Shown: positions 1 through 8,558, counted from the first letter of the stretch. The stretch is DNA of 64,000 nt from Neobacillus mesonae (GCF_001636315.1 NZ_KV440949.1:3590973-3654972), one strand, 5' to 3'. Notes: a model not told the origin generated them from the letters alone. Translations and numbers: made by a program.

Positions 1-1
1 T

Positions 2-289
2 AATATAGTTGAAAGTATGAATTTAAAAGGTTATAAAGCAAATGTTATTTATTATACTGTATCTATGCTAAATCATTTATATGGAAAAGAAATAAATTTG
101 ATGGAAGTATGGCAGCAACAAGCACTTTCTGATAATTGGGAAGATGTTATAAAAGTTATCGCTGTAAATGCTTTAAATTATTTAAGAGAATCCGCTGGTG
201 ATCAAAACGTTACACAATGGGCAAAAAAAGAAGACTGTTGGAAAGGTTTTATTAAAGAATCAGCAGTTGTACTAAGCGGGATGATTTAG
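2..289 (+). CDS. AIPR-family protein, C-terminal end (5' cut by window)
   Basis: The frame is open from the first bases of the window, so this is the last ~95 residues of a longer gene. The visible part resembles the C-terminal end of AIPR (abortive infection phage resistance) proteins: a K-G-Y-x-A-N motif, a stretch ending in an NVT-x-W-x-K-K-E-x-CW signature, and a following helix. AIPR proteins are found in phage-defence and restriction-modification clusters, often with Vsr, cytosine methylase, a MORC/MutL-like ATPase and a Z1 ATPase. The convergent vsr gene next to it fits that setting. The family call rests on the C-terminal signature only, because the catalytic part lies outside the window. 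Confidence 0.65.
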   Translation, partial: NIVESMNLKGYKANVIYYTVSMLNHLYGKEINLMEVWQQQALSDNWEDVIKVIAVNALNYLRESAGDQNVTQWAKKEDCWKGFIKESAVVLSGMI

Positions 290-375
290 GTCATACCAAA
301 GAGAATTGTATCTCAAATTTTTAGATTTAATTGTCTTTTAATAGTACGAAGTATATTTGTGAAAGAACATTTTGG

Positions 376-410
376 GGAACTGTAAGGAAGCCTTGCAAGT
401 TCCTTCTTTT
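376..410 (+). terminator. Intrinsic terminator after the AIPR gene
   Basis: GGAACT (from 376) pairs with AGTTCC (to 403), with a nested AAGG/CCTT pair, followed by TTCTTTTT. It lies between two convergent genes. Confidence 0.7.
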
Positions 411-459
411 TATAATACAATCTAAAATCAATCGCTTTTGAAAATGCTTTATAGTTAAA

Positions 460-879
460 TTAGGAATTTTTTAACTTACTAATAGTAATAAAATTTGCAA
501 TTTGTTTTGTTGCCTCATCAAAATTTTCTTTGAATTCATGTTCCCATACCCTTAAAATATTCCATCCCATATCACGATAATATTTGGTCACCTCAATATC
601 CCTTTTTTTGTTCCTCTCAAGTTTCTTTTCCCAGTATTCTCTATTGGATTTTGGCATATTACCATGAAGAGGGCAGTTATGCCAAAAGCAAGAGTCAATA
701 AAAATAACAATTTTGTCCTTCTTTATAGCAATATCAGGCTTCCCGATTAATCGGGCATTTTTACGAAAGCGGAACCCCATTTTCCAGAGTGCTTTTGTAA
801 CTCTATTTTCTAAAGCAGATTGTGATTTTATTGCTTTCATATTTTTAGTTCTTTGTTCTTTTGTTAAGTTATCAGCCAT
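460..879 (-). CDS. vsr: Very short patch repair endonuclease Vsr
   Basis: This is a T:G mismatch endonuclease of the Vsr family that nicks beside mismatches left by deamination of 5-methylcytosine, normally paired with a Dcm-type methylase. The start is taken at MADNLTKEQR (879), giving 139 residues, the usual family length. The upstream open frame to 999 adds a hydrophobic stretch foreign to Vsr and has no good ribosome site. Diagnostic motifs are present: the N-terminal LTKEQRTKNMKAI, GKPDIAI with the metal-binding Asp, and FIDSCFWHNCPLHG with the catalytic/zinc His and Cys residues. No methylase is visible in the window; it probably lies to the left in the same defence locus. Confidence 0.93.
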   Translation of the reverse strand: MADNLTKEQRTKNMKAIKSQSALENRVTKALWKMGFRFRKNARLIGKPDIAIKKDKIVIFIDSCFWHNCPLHGNMPKSNREYWEKKLERNKKRDIEVTKYYRDMGWNILRVWEHEFKENFDEATKQIANFITISKLKNS

Positions 880-1151
880 TTTTATATGCCGCCCAGAAAA
901 GTATTTAACATAATTATATTTACCCAAAAGTGGAAAATATAAAACAGAGTAAAGGAAAATAATTACACTCGGCTGTTTGTGTTTCTCGGTACAGCTCATT
1001 ACCTTAGGCGTTCAGGCAGCAAACAAAAAATTATTGTTTGTTTAAAGCATCTTACTAATAATCTCTAAAATAATTAGTTCATAAACTATTAATTAAAAAA
1101 GGCGGTACATCTCTTCCTTAAGGCCTATCAACCTACATAGTCAGCGCAAAA

Positions 1152-1230
1152 TGATATGAAAAATGAATGAAATTGCAAAAAACGGCTTCAAAATACCATT
1201 TTGAAGCGAAAAAAATGCATTTTCATATCA
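1152..1230. repeat. Nested inverted repeats upstream of the HTH gene
   Basis: An inner perfect palindrome has GCTTCAAAAT (1185-1194) and ATTTTGAAGC (1198-1207) around a 3-base loop. Outer arms TGATATGAAAA(A)TG (1152-1165) and CATTTTCATATCA (1218-1230) also pair, so the segment can form a two-tier cruciform or hairpin. A third partial copy, GGCTCCAAAATAGAT, follows at about 1236. It could be a protein-binding site, a replication/partition-type element or an RNA structure; the sequence does not decide. Confidence 0.6.
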
Positions 1231-1295
1231 AAATTGGCTCCAAAATAGATTTTTCGTCATTCGCTTACTAACTCTAAACCCGCTATCTTAGAGGT

Positions 1296-1336
1296 GCAGG
1301 AAATGGACTTTGCAATAGTCAGAATTGGTCTCCTGC
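1296..1336 (+). other. Structured leader of the HTH gene
   Basis: GCAGGA (1296-1301) can pair with TCCTGC (1331-1336) and encloses GGACT/AGTC (1305-1320), giving a stacked hairpin about 55 bases before the start of the next gene. It matches no riboswitch I know. It may only be a structured 5' leader. Confidence 0.35.
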
Positions 1337-1391
1337 TTCCTAAAAAACGAGATTGGAAACACGTTACTGTGTTTCGAAAGGGTGGCTCATA

Positions 1392-2243
1392 ATGAAGAAT
1401 TTGAAATCAGGCTCTATTGAACAATTTGAGAAGTTTTCACAGTTTGAAAGTCTAAAAGAATTCAATCATCATGTCGAACAATGGATGTTAGAGTATAAAG
1501 CTGAATTTTCAAAAGGAGAATTAATGGGATTAAAGCGCCTAGTCCGCTTTGCGGTTAAAATCCCTGGAATTTGTAATGCTAAAATTGGAACCGTTCTAGC
1601 AGCGGTTCACAAAGAATATAATAACAACGGAATATCCCGATCTACTTTCAAGCGGATGATCATTAAAGCGAAAAATTTAGGCATTTTCACAGTCTATGAA
1701 ACGGAAAGAAAAAATGGCTCACAATCCAGCAATTTATACATATTTAATCGTTTTCCTTCATATGAACCACCTAAGCAGGAAATAATGGACCAGCCAAAAG
1801 AAACTAATAATCTTTTAAAAACTGAAAAAGAACAAAAGAATAATAAACGTAAAGAACAACCGTCAGCATCCGAAATCAAAATAGATCACAATTTTGTTAG
1901 CAGCCGTGTTCCAAAACCTTTTGTAGACCTGGTAAAGTACTTTTTTACTGATGCAAAGACAATAGAAGAGTATTGGCACATGACTAAGATTGCTGCATAC
2001 GGTTTCGATTTAGCACATGCAACAGAATTAATGCTGGATGTGGCAATCGATTCTTTTAGGCAGCTAATTCGAAAGCTCAAGTTAACTGGGACCGTTAATA
2101 ATCCAATTGCTTACTACTATGGTATTTTGAAAAATAAGTTCTTCCAGCATTACGAACAGGCGATCCAAGTTGAAACCGATGTGGATGAGGAAGAAAACGA
2201 CTATACAAGTCTGCTTTATTCAGCAATAAGTCGTGTTTTATAA
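1392..2243 (+). CDS. Helix-turn-helix protein of unknown role (replication-initiator-like)
   Basis: The start at MKNLKSGS (1392) follows AAAGGGTGG; the longer frame from 1353 lacks a ribosome site. The 283-residue product has an N-terminal helical part, then a winged-helix-like segment (about residues 50-115, with GISRSTFKRMIIKAKNLGI as recognition region and an FTVYETERKNG wing), a lysine/glutamine-rich linker (about 130-165) and a C-terminal helical domain. I recall similar hypothetical proteins in Bacillus chromosomes and plasmids, and the layout is reminiscent of plasmid replication or DnaD-type proteins, but no function is established. The strongly folded DNA just upstream makes autoregulation or DNA-site binding worth testing. 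Confidence 0.6.
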   Translation: MKNLKSGSIEQFEKFSQFESLKEFNHHVEQWMLEYKAEFSKGELMGLKRLVRFAVKIPGICNAKIGTVLAAVHKEYNNNGISRSTFKRMIIKAKNLGIFTVYETERKNGSQSSNLYIFNRFPSYEPPKQEIMDQPKETNNLLKTEKEQKNNKRKEQPSASEIKIDHNFVSSRVPKPFVDLVKYFFTDAKTIEEYWHMTKIAAYGFDLAHATELMLDVAIDSFRQLIRKLKLTGTVNNPIAYYYGILKNKFFQHYEQAIQVETDVDEEENDYTSLLYSAISRVL

Positions 2244-2525
2244 GACGGTACATTTATTTGAATCCTATCACTTGATTGCGGTTCTAAATCAGCTTTTATT
2301 TTTTATATTAATGAATAGGACCGATGACGGATTTCAAAATGATACCAAATTGATTTCCAATTCTTTTTGTTAGATTGGGTGCATATTTACTTATTTCATA
2401 TGAAAGAGCAATGTTCTTAATTGCGAAAAATAAAATCTGTAATTACGAAAAACAAATATACAAATACTGTAAAAAATGGTACGATTGTGTATGGGCAGGT
2501 ATTTTAAAAATGGGGGAGATCAGGG

Positions 2526-3878
2526 TTGAAAAAGAAATGGCTTTACGCAGGAATGGCGGCTGCTTTATTAATGACTGGATTTCAGTCATCCACATTTGCG
2601 GCAAATCCAACTTTGGATGTTCAAAAGACCGTCAAGGAAATCAGTAAGATTAATAGTTTAGAAGAAAAAGATTCTAAGTTTGATCACATTAATGTTGGTA
2701 AAATTTTTAATCCAAACTCTAAAAACAAACAGGGATACGGCAAACTTTCTACAGAAAGTGACTTTATTCAAGAAAATGAACCTAATGATTTTTTCGATTG
2801 GGCAGACGAAGTAACAATGGGTAAAGGTATTATCGGTGATTTTAGCTATAATAGGTTTAGAGAAGGGGACTTTGATACCTTCAAACTTGATATCACGGAA
2901 TCAGGATATTTATTCTTGGCTGGTGTTCTAAATCGAGTAGATTATTATACTGATTTAGGATTTGCATTATTTGATGAAAATGAAAAAGTTGTTTATCCCG
3001 AAGATAGTGGCTATGAAGATGGGATTGACTATATGATTATTCCAGTTACTCCTGGAACTTATTATATCGCTGCGGCCAATCTAAACGATCTAGCATCCTA
3101 TGATCAATATATGCTTTATGCAAATATGCTGGATATCACTGCTCCGGCTGCACCAAAGGTGAACCCTGTTGATGATAATGATAAGGTTATTTCTGGAAAA
3201 GCAGAAGCCAATTCAACCGTTACCATTAAAAATAGTTCGACTTTATTTAAAAAAGCGACCGTTGATAGTAAAGGAAACTTTAGAGTTAGTCTCGCGAAAC
3301 CATTTAAAGCAGGAACCAAATTAAATTTTACAGCTGAAGATGCTTCCGGCAATGTAAGCGATGTTACTTCTATAACGGTATTGGATAAGACTCCTCCTGC
3401 AGCACCAAAAGTGAATCAAATTGGCGATAATCATAAATCCATTTCTGGTAAAGCAGAAGCCTATTCTAAGATTACGATCAAAAATGGAAGCAAATCATTT
3501 GCGACAGCAAATGCAGATAAAAACGGCAACTTTAAATTAGCTATTAAACCGTTAAAAGCTGGAACAAAGTTGTATTTTACAGCAGCTGATAAAAGCAAGA
3601 ATATGAGTAAAACAACAACGGTTACTGTTGTAGATAAAACCCCGCCTGCTTTAAAAGTTAATAATGTTTATAAAACAAGTAAATATGTTAGCGGAAAAAC
3701 GGAAGCTAATGTTGAGATAACAGTCAAGGTTGTAAGCAAAATTTTGGCAAAAGGAAAAGCTAATTCTAAAGGTAATTTCAAACTTAAAATTAAATCTCAA
3801 AAGAAGAATACAACCTTAACTGTTACAGCTAAGGATCGTGCTGGTAATACCAAGCAAGTTAAAGTAAAAGTGAAATAA
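2526..3878 (+). CDS. Secreted protein with PPC domain and three Ig-like repeats
   Basis: The TTG start follows GGGGGAG at 2512. Residues 1-25 are a signal peptide (MKKKW, hydrophobic core, STFAA). After a low-complexity linker, residues about 60-200 look like a bacterial pre-peptidase C-terminal (PPC) beta-domain: ENEPNDFFDWADEV, DFDTFKLDI and a GTYYIAA strand. Three ~80-residue Ig-like repeats follow (about 208-290, 290-372, 372-450). The first two open with TPPAAPKVN or TAPAAPKVN and contain SGKAEA; the third opens with TPPALKVN and contains SGKTEA. They end in A-x-D-x-x-x-N. Such repeats occur in exported adhesins and cell-wall enzymes. No catalytic domain, LPXTG or SLH anchor is visible, so it is probably a secreted or wall-associated binding protein. 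A terminator at 3929 makes it monocistronic. Confidence 0.8.
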   Translation: MKKKWLYAGMAAALLMTGFQSSTFAANPTLDVQKTVKEISKINSLEEKDSKFDHINVGKIFNPNSKNKQGYGKLSTESDFIQENEPNDFFDWADEVTMGKGIIGDFSYNRFREGDFDTFKLDITESGYLFLAGVLNRVDYYTDLGFALFDENEKVVYPEDSGYEDGIDYMIIPVTPGTYYIAAANLNDLASYDQYMLYANMLDITAPAAPKVNPVDDNDKVISGKAEANSTVTIKNSSTLFKKATVDSKGNFRVSLAKPFKAGTKLNFTAEDASGNVSDVTSITVLDKTPPAAPKVNQIGDNHKSISGKAEAYSKITIKNGSKSFATANADKNGNFKLAIKPLKAGTKLYFTAADKSKNMSKTTTVTVVDKTPPALKVNNVYKTSKYVSGKTEANVEITVKVVSKILAKGKANSKGNFKLKIKSQKKNTTLTVTAKDRAGNTKQVKVKVK

Positions 3879-3928
3879 GTGTAAAAGAAAGAAGACTCTG
3901 TTTTAATGAATAATGTTAATAAGTAAGA

Positions 3929-3962
3929 AAAACTAATCGGAAATTTTCCGATTAGTTTTTTT
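3929..3962 (+). terminator. Intrinsic terminator
   Basis: AACTAATCGGAAA and TTTCCGATTAGTT form a long perfect stem, preceded by A's and followed by seven T's. It can work in both directions. Confidence 0.9.
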
Positions 3963-4106
3963 GCATTAAAAGAGCAATGACAAGCTAGAAGAGGAATCGA
4001 AAAGAAGTTCAAGAGCAAGATAATTGACAATGATTAATAAAAAGCTTAAATTTATACTGAATTCAAGATGTTTTATTTAGAGATTATTGAATGGAGGAAT
4101 ACTTTT

Positions 4107-4718
4107 ATGACAAATGCGTTGAAAACAGATTTTTACACTGCCATTAAAGAAAGACGTTCTATTTACGGAATTAATAAAGATGTACAGGTATCGGATGAAA
4201 GAATTAAAGAAATTGTAGAATTTGCTGTGAAATATACTCCATCAGCTTTCAATTCTCAAACTGCTCGTCTTGTTGTATTATCGGGTGAAGCACATAATAA
4301 ATTATGGGATATTACAACGGAAACATTAAAAAAAGTGGTTGGGGATGGAGATTTTTCAGGAACTCAACAAAAAATGGATTCCTTTAAAGCAGGCTATGGA
4401 ACAGTATTATTCTTTGAAGATGAAGCGATCGTGAAATCACTTCAAGAACAATTTGCTTCATATGCTGATAACTTCCCAATTTGGTCAAACCAAGCATCAG
4501 GTATGCACCAATTAGTTGTATGGACTGCATTGGAAGCAGAGGGATTAGGAGCATCATTACAACACTATAATCCACTAATTGATGATGAAGTGAAAAAAGA
4601 ATGGAATATCCCTGATAATTGGAAACTTATGGCGCAAATGCCGTTTGGTAATCCAACAGCTACACCAGGAGAAAAAGAATTCCAACCACTTGAAAATCGT
4701 GTGAAATTTTACAAATAA
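4107..4718 (+). CDS. Nitroreductase-family FMN oxidoreductase
   Basis: The start at MTNALKTDF follows GGAGG at 4093. The 203-residue protein has the N-terminal nitroreductase signature IKERRSIYGINKD, the FMN-contacting TPSAFNSQTAR segment, an internal WSNQASGMHQLVVWTALEAEGLGASLQHYN motif region and a C-terminal MPFGNPTATPGEKEFQPLENRVKFYK tail. This pattern is typical of the Frm2/Hbn1-like nitroreductase subgroup common in Bacillus. These enzymes use NAD(P)H to reduce nitro or quinone-like compounds in the cytoplasm. The gene is monocistronic with its own terminator. The substrate cannot be read from sequence. Confidence 0.88.
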   Translation: MTNALKTDFYTAIKERRSIYGINKDVQVSDERIKEIVEFAVKYTPSAFNSQTARLVVLSGEAHNKLWDITTETLKKVVGDGDFSGTQQKMDSFKAGYGTVLFFEDEAIVKSLQEQFASYADNFPIWSNQASGMHQLVVWTALEAEGLGASLQHYNPLIDDEVKKEWNIPDNWKLMAQMPFGNPTATPGEKEFQPLENRVKFYK

Positions 4719-4741
4719 TAGTGTCAGTCTCTTTTAGTTTT

Positions 4742-4778
4742 AAGAACCAGTTTCCTTAATTGAAACTGGTTCTTTTAA
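4742..4778 (+). terminator. Intrinsic terminator after the nitroreductase
   Basis: AAGAACCAGTTTC (4742) pairs with GAAACTGGTTCTT (to 4774), then TTAAGATTT. Confidence 0.9.
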
Positions 4779-4798
4779 GATTTAAAAGTAGAGGGCAA

Positions 4799-4927
4799 TT
4801 ACTCTACATCATAATCTATGGTTTCCTTAAATTGTTCTTCTGTCGGCTCCCCATATAGCTGGTTAATTTCTTTAACTAGCTCATCCAAAAATTCATCCGA
4901 TACGATGGGATTCTTTTCTTTGTGCAT
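4799..4927 (-). CDS. Small acidic protein, 42 aa (copy 1 of a pair)
   Basis: A short gene with a strong AAGGAG site six bases before ATG. The product begins MHKEKNPIVSDEFLDELV, continues KEINQLYGEPTEEQF and ends in a short acidic tail. It is acidic and probably helical with no membrane segment. Bacillus genomes hold many similar 40-50 residue proteins of unknown role. A second copy at 6032-6151 is nearly identical through residue 32, and the similarity extends ~30 bases upstream of the start, so the pair arose by local duplication with its control region. Function unknown. Confidence 0.7.
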   Translation of the reverse strand: MHKEKNPIVSDEFLDELVKEINQLYGEPTEEQFKETIDYDVE

Positions 4928-5034
4928 GTCATTCTCCTTAGGATTCGAACGAAATGATTATTTAAAAGTAAACAAATTTAAGAAACAAAATATCTACTTT
5001 AGGGAAACCTCTTACTAAGATTAATTATTATCTA

Positions 5035-5658
5035 ATGAGGTTTGAAATGAGAAGGAAACGAATAATTAGAAATAGGCATTGTGTTTTGGTACTAAGCGTT
5101 ATCTTAATAACGATCTTGAAAGGTTCTTGGCGTGAGATTCCTAAGTATTATAAAAATATGGTTTACGTTAGTTTAATTAATGCCTTATATTATTTACTGT
5201 GCAGAAGACATCTCGTTTGGGAGTTTATTCCTAACGGTGTAAACTGGTTGGCTATTAGAATAGTCCATACAGTGATCGTTACTCCGTTAATTGTTCTCGT
5301 ATTCTTAAGCAAGATGCCAAATACACTTTTTAAGCAATTTATTTACTTTGTACGTTGGTTTACAATAAGTTCTGCAGTTGAATATTTCATTCACAAAAAA
5401 CATTTAATTCTTTATGCTCATGGTTGGAATGTTTTTTGGTCAGGAATATTATACGTTAAGATGTTTTTGTACAGTCATTTATTTACTAAACGACCTATAC
5501 TTTCATTATTCCTATCTTTGTGTTCAACTGTTTATTTTATTTTTAAATTCAAGGTTCCATTAAAAATAATGCACTTTTCCAGGTTTTTTCAACCATTAGT
5601 TGATTTATACTACCATACATTTTTGGATGAATTATTTACAAGGAAAAAATTCTTATAA
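5035..5658 (+). CDS. CBO0543-like multi-pass membrane protein
   Basis: The 207-residue product is basic and hydrophobic with about five membrane segments. Family-like motifs are LYYLL followed by LVWEFIPNG, the segment IRIVHTVIVTPLIVLVFLS, and HGWNVFWSGILY. Proteins of this type (annotated CBO0543 family) are common membrane proteins of unknown function in Bacillaceae, and a second, divergent member sits at 26269-26754. The ATG at 5035 has only a weak purine-rich site, so the start is uncertain. It stands between the two copies of the 40-residue protein gene but on the opposite strand, and ends in its own terminator. Confidence 0.7.
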   Translation: MRFEMRRKRIIRNRHCVLVLSVILITILKGSWREIPKYYKNMVYVSLINALYYLLCRRHLVWEFIPNGVNWLAIRIVHTVIVTPLIVLVFLSKMPNTLFKQFIYFVRWFTISSAVEYFIHKKHLILYAHGWNVFWSGILYVKMFLYSHLFTKRPILSLFLSLCSTVYFIFKFKVPLKIMHFSRFFQPLVDLYYHTFLDELFTRKKFL

Positions 5659-5700
5659 TTAAATTCCTCTATATTTGCCCCTTATTTCATTAAAATAAAG

Positions 5701-5742
5701 AGCCAAAAATATGCAAGAAGATTTACTTGCGTATTTTTGGCT
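5701..5742 (+). terminator. Intrinsic terminator; nothing further seen to 6031
   Basis: AGCCAAAAATATGCAAG pairs with CTTGCGTATTTTTGGCT. Between 5743 and 6031 I see no gene, repeat or recognised RNA; the stretch is A+T-rich. Confidence 0.85.
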
Positions 5743-6031
5743 TACTTACATTTATAAGTTGTTTATAATTTAATTCGAAATCGGGATTTGTCTAAAAACT
5801 TTATAAGTGATGGGAGAGAAAATTTTAAAATGATTGATAAGAAATTTAAATGTACAACCAAATAAGCACCTATTCATAGGAAAACATTGTCGATACCCGT
5901 AAAAGATTTCCCGGAAAATAACCTATCCTTCAACAAAAATAGATTAATTTTTCAGAAAATACAAACCCGCATACTTATTATGAAATGTTCTTGGACATAT
6001 GAGGTTTTTATAACAGGTAGTGTAACTTCAT

Positions 6032-6151
6032 TTAATCATTTTCATCCTCCATGATTTGTTCTTCCGTTGGCCCACCGTACAGCTGGTTGATTTCTTTCAC
6101 TATCTCATCCAAAAATTCATCCGATATGATGGGATTCTTTTCTTTGTGCAT
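6032..6151 (-). CDS. Small acidic protein, 39 aa (copy 2 of a pair)
   Basis: The product begins MHKEKNPIISDEFLDEIV, continues KEINQLYGGPTEEQ and diverges into an acidic tail IMEDEND. The ribosome site AAGGAGG is stronger than in copy 1. The DNA upstream (CGAAC, then a TAAATAATCATT-type block on the minus strand) matches copy 1. Conservation of the protein while the tail drifts suggests selection on residues 1-32. Function unknown. Confidence 0.7.
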   Translation of the reverse strand: MHKEKNPIISDEFLDEIVKEINQLYGGPTEEQIMEDEND

Positions 6152-6297
6152 GTCATCCTCCTTAGGCTTCGAACGGAATGATTATTTAAAAGCTATCCAC
6201 TTTACTAACCTTTCCTTTTCCATCCACTTTAATCATTTGAAAAAATTTATTTACAATTGCTAAGCATAGGAGTAATATATTCACAGTTTCAAATTTC

Positions 6298-6430
6298 TAA
6301 ATCGCTGAAACCATTAGGTACGGGGGAACCATTTTTGTGGGTTGTTACTGACCCAAGGGGTGAATCCTTTCATGGTAGGGCTACTCAAAGGTCCGAATCC
6401 GACAGCTAACCTCGTAAGCGTTATATTGAG
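6298..6430 (+). ncRNA. c-di-AMP (ydaO/yuaA) riboswitch
   Basis: The leader carries the conserved ydaO blocks in order: ATCGCTGAAACC, GGTACGGGGGAACC, a GACCCAAGGGGTGAATCC segment, GGTCCGAATCCGACAGCTAACC and CGTAAGCG, then GAGAAGGAAGGTGGAG. A terminator hairpin follows at 6466. This is the class that binds cyclic di-AMP and switches off downstream K+ uptake genes when ligand is high. It sits directly before kimA, as in B. subtilis, and a c-di-AMP synthase gene (cdaS) occurs at 27420 in this same window. Confidence 0.95.
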
Positions 6431-6465
6431 AAGGAAGGTGGAGCTTGTGACATTCGTAAAGTGAT

Positions 6466-6509
6466 GTGTCTACAGGTCTATTTTATGTGACTTGCAGGCA
6501 CTTTTTTTT
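6466..6509 (+). terminator. Riboswitch expression-platform terminator
   Basis: GTGTCTACAGGTC pairs (with G-U pairs and one mismatch) with GACTTGCAGGCAC, then eight T's. It lies between the aptamer and kimA, the expected place for c-di-AMP-dependent termination. Confidence 0.8.
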
Positions 6510-6599
6510 ATTCGTGTAAATTTTTCTTCCTTATGAGAATTTATCTTTGATAAGGGAACAACTAATGTATTGATACACTTTCTTGGCGGTGAGTAATTA

Positions 6600-8426
6600 A
6601 TGTTTTCATCTATAAAAAGGCTCTTAATTGGACGGCCTTTAAAATCCCATGAATTGGGAGAACAAAAACTTAACAAAACGAAAGCATTAGCCATCCTTTC
6701 TTCTGATGCTCTATCATCTGTTGCATATGGACCTGAGCAAATTTTGATCGTCTTATTTACGATCAGCTCAGCAGCATTTTGGTACTCGATTCCTATAGCA
6801 GTTGGTATACTCATTCTTTTAACAGCCCTTATATTGTCTTATCGACAAATCATCTATGCTTATCCTCATGGGGGCGGGGCTTATGTCGTTTCAAAAAGTA
6901 ATTTAGGTGAAAACGCAGGTTTAATAGCTGGTGGTTCACTATTGGTGGATTACATACTGACTGTTGCCGTGAGTGTGTCTTCCGGGACTGATGCGATTAC
7001 ATCTGCTTTTCCTGCTTTACATGGCTATAATGTGGAAATTGCGATTACATTTGTCATCTTTATCACCATTTTGAATTTAAGAGGAGTAACCGAGTCTGCT
7101 TCCGTTTTATCTTATCCCGTTTACTTATTCGTTTTAGCTTTATTTATATTAATTGCTGTGGGTATATATAAAATTGTAACGGGAGGGGTTTCTCCGCAAT
7201 TACACACCCCAATCGGTACACCAGTGGCTGGAATCAGTTTGTTTATCCTTTTAAGGGCATTTGCTTCAGGAAGTTCCGCTTTAACTGGGGTTGAAGCGAT
7301 ATCAAATGCGATCCCGAACTTTAAAGACCCTGCTCCAAAAAATGCAGCGAAAACATTAATGGCAATGGGGGCGCTGCTTGCCATTCTGTTTTCAGGAATT
7401 GTATTTTTAGCCTATTATTACGGGATTTCTCCAAGTGAAAAGGTGACCGTTGTTTCGCAAATTGCCGAAGAAACCTTCGGGCGAAATTTTGTTTATTTCT
7501 TTATTCAAGGAACGACAGCATTGATTTTAATCCTTGCTGCGAACACTGGATATTCCGCTTTCCCGCTGCTGGCAGTGAATCTTGCGAAGGATAAGTTTAT
7601 TCCAAGAATGTTTCTGATTAGAGGGGACAGATTAGGATATTCAAATGGCATCATCATCCTAGGAATTGCTTCTATCCTGCTAATCATTGTGTTTAATGCA
7701 ACAACAGAGCATTTGATCCCGCTGTACGCAATTGGCGTCTTTCTGCCATTTACTTTGTCTCAGTCAGGCATGATGGTGAAATGGCTGCGGGAAAAGCCCA
7801 AAGGGTGGGTTCCCAAATTTATTGCTAATACAACGGGTGCCGCTATTAGCTTTACCGTTACATTCATTTTCTTGATAACAAAATTCTCACAGGTATGGCC
7901 AATCTTAATCTTTCTACCGATCATTGTCTACCTCTTTCATCGAATTAGAAAGCATTATAAAGCTGTTGGAGACCAGCTTAGCCTTAAAACGTGTGAATCG
8001 CCTGTCACGATCAAGGGCAATGTCATGATCGTGCCTGTTGCGGGTATGACTCATGTCGTCGAGAATACCTTAAATTATGTTAAATCTCTTTCACCTGACC
8101 AAATTATTGCGGTATATGTAGCATTTGATCGAGAAGCTGAGAAGCAGTTTGAAGAGAAATGGAAGACGTGGCAGCCTGACGTAAGACTGGTGACACTGTA
8201 CTCTTATTACAGAAGTATCATCAACCCGCTGAGGAAATTTGTAGATATTGTCGAGCATAAAGCCAGCGAAGGGAATTATCGGGTAACGGTTGTTATTCCA
8301 CAATTTATCCCCAAAAAAGGCTGGCACAATTTTCTTCACAACCAATCAAGTTTGCTCATTCGAACCTTCTTACTTTATAGAAGAAATGTAGTGGTAGCAA
8401 CAGTTCCTTACCATTTGAAAAAATAA
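6600..8426 (+). CDS. kimA: High-affinity potassium importer KimA
   Basis: The 608-residue product is an APC-superfamily transporter of the KimA (formerly YdaO) type, a K+/H+ symporter in the cytoplasmic membrane. It opens with MFSSIKRLLIGRPLKSHELG and LNKTKALAILSSDALSSVAYG, has about 12 membrane segments to residue ~450, the conserved YPHGGGAYVV and GSSALTGVEAISNAIPNF motifs, and a ~150-residue cytoplasmic C-terminal domain related to USP/NhaA-like folds. Length equals the B. subtilis protein. Expression should be repressed by c-di-AMP through the riboswitch at 6298, and c-di-AMP also inhibits KimA-type proteins directly in studied species. The gene is monocistronic with a terminator at 8427. 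Confidence 0.95.
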   Translation: MFSSIKRLLIGRPLKSHELGEQKLNKTKALAILSSDALSSVAYGPEQILIVLFTISSAAFWYSIPIAVGILILLTALILSYRQIIYAYPHGGGAYVVSKSNLGENAGLIAGGSLLVDYILTVAVSVSSGTDAITSAFPALHGYNVEIAITFVIFITILNLRGVTESASVLSYPVYLFVLALFILIAVGIYKIVTGGVSPQLHTPIGTPVAGISLFILLRAFASGSSALTGVEAISNAIPNFKDPAPKNAAKTLMAMGALLAILFSGIVFLAYYYGISPSEKVTVVSQIAEETFGRNFVYFFIQGTTALILILAANTGYSAFPLLAVNLAKDKFIPRMFLIRGDRLGYSNGIIILGIASILLIIVFNATTEHLIPLYAIGVFLPFTLSQSGMMVKWLREKPKGWVPKFIANTTGAAISFTVTFIFLITKFSQVWPILIFLPIIVYLFHRIRKHYKAVGDQLSLKTCESPVTIKGNVMIVPVAGMTHVVENTLNYVKSLSPDQIIAVYVAFDREAEKQFEEKWKTWQPDVRLVTLYSYYRSIINPLRKFVDIVEHKASEGNYRVTVVIPQFIPKKGWHNFLHNQSSLLIRTFLLYRRNVVVATVPYHLKK

Positions 8427-8457
8427 GAAGAGGGGCAATAAAGCAGCCCCCTTCTTT
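8427..8457 (+). terminator. Intrinsic terminator after kimA
   Basis: GAAGAGGGGC pairs with GCCCCCTTC, followed by TTT; it starts immediately after the stop codon. Confidence 0.85.
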
Positions 8458-8558
8458 GAAATTGTGGCGATTGTTCCAGTGGAGCAGTCGCTTTCTTTTT
8501 AATGGAGCTTAGTAAAAATTAGGGATTAATTACTAAAGGCTAAAAACCGCAAATATCC

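Noticed and set aside
880..999. N-terminal extension of Vsr (MSCTEKHK...)
   Set aside because: It adds a hydrophobic stretch not found in Vsr, lacks a good ribosome site, and MADNLTKEQR is the usual family start.
2375..2647. 90-codon open frame upstream of the PPC/Ig protein
   Set aside because: It overlaps the real gene in another frame, has no ribosome site and no recognisable content; the signal peptide frame from 2526 is clearly the true one.
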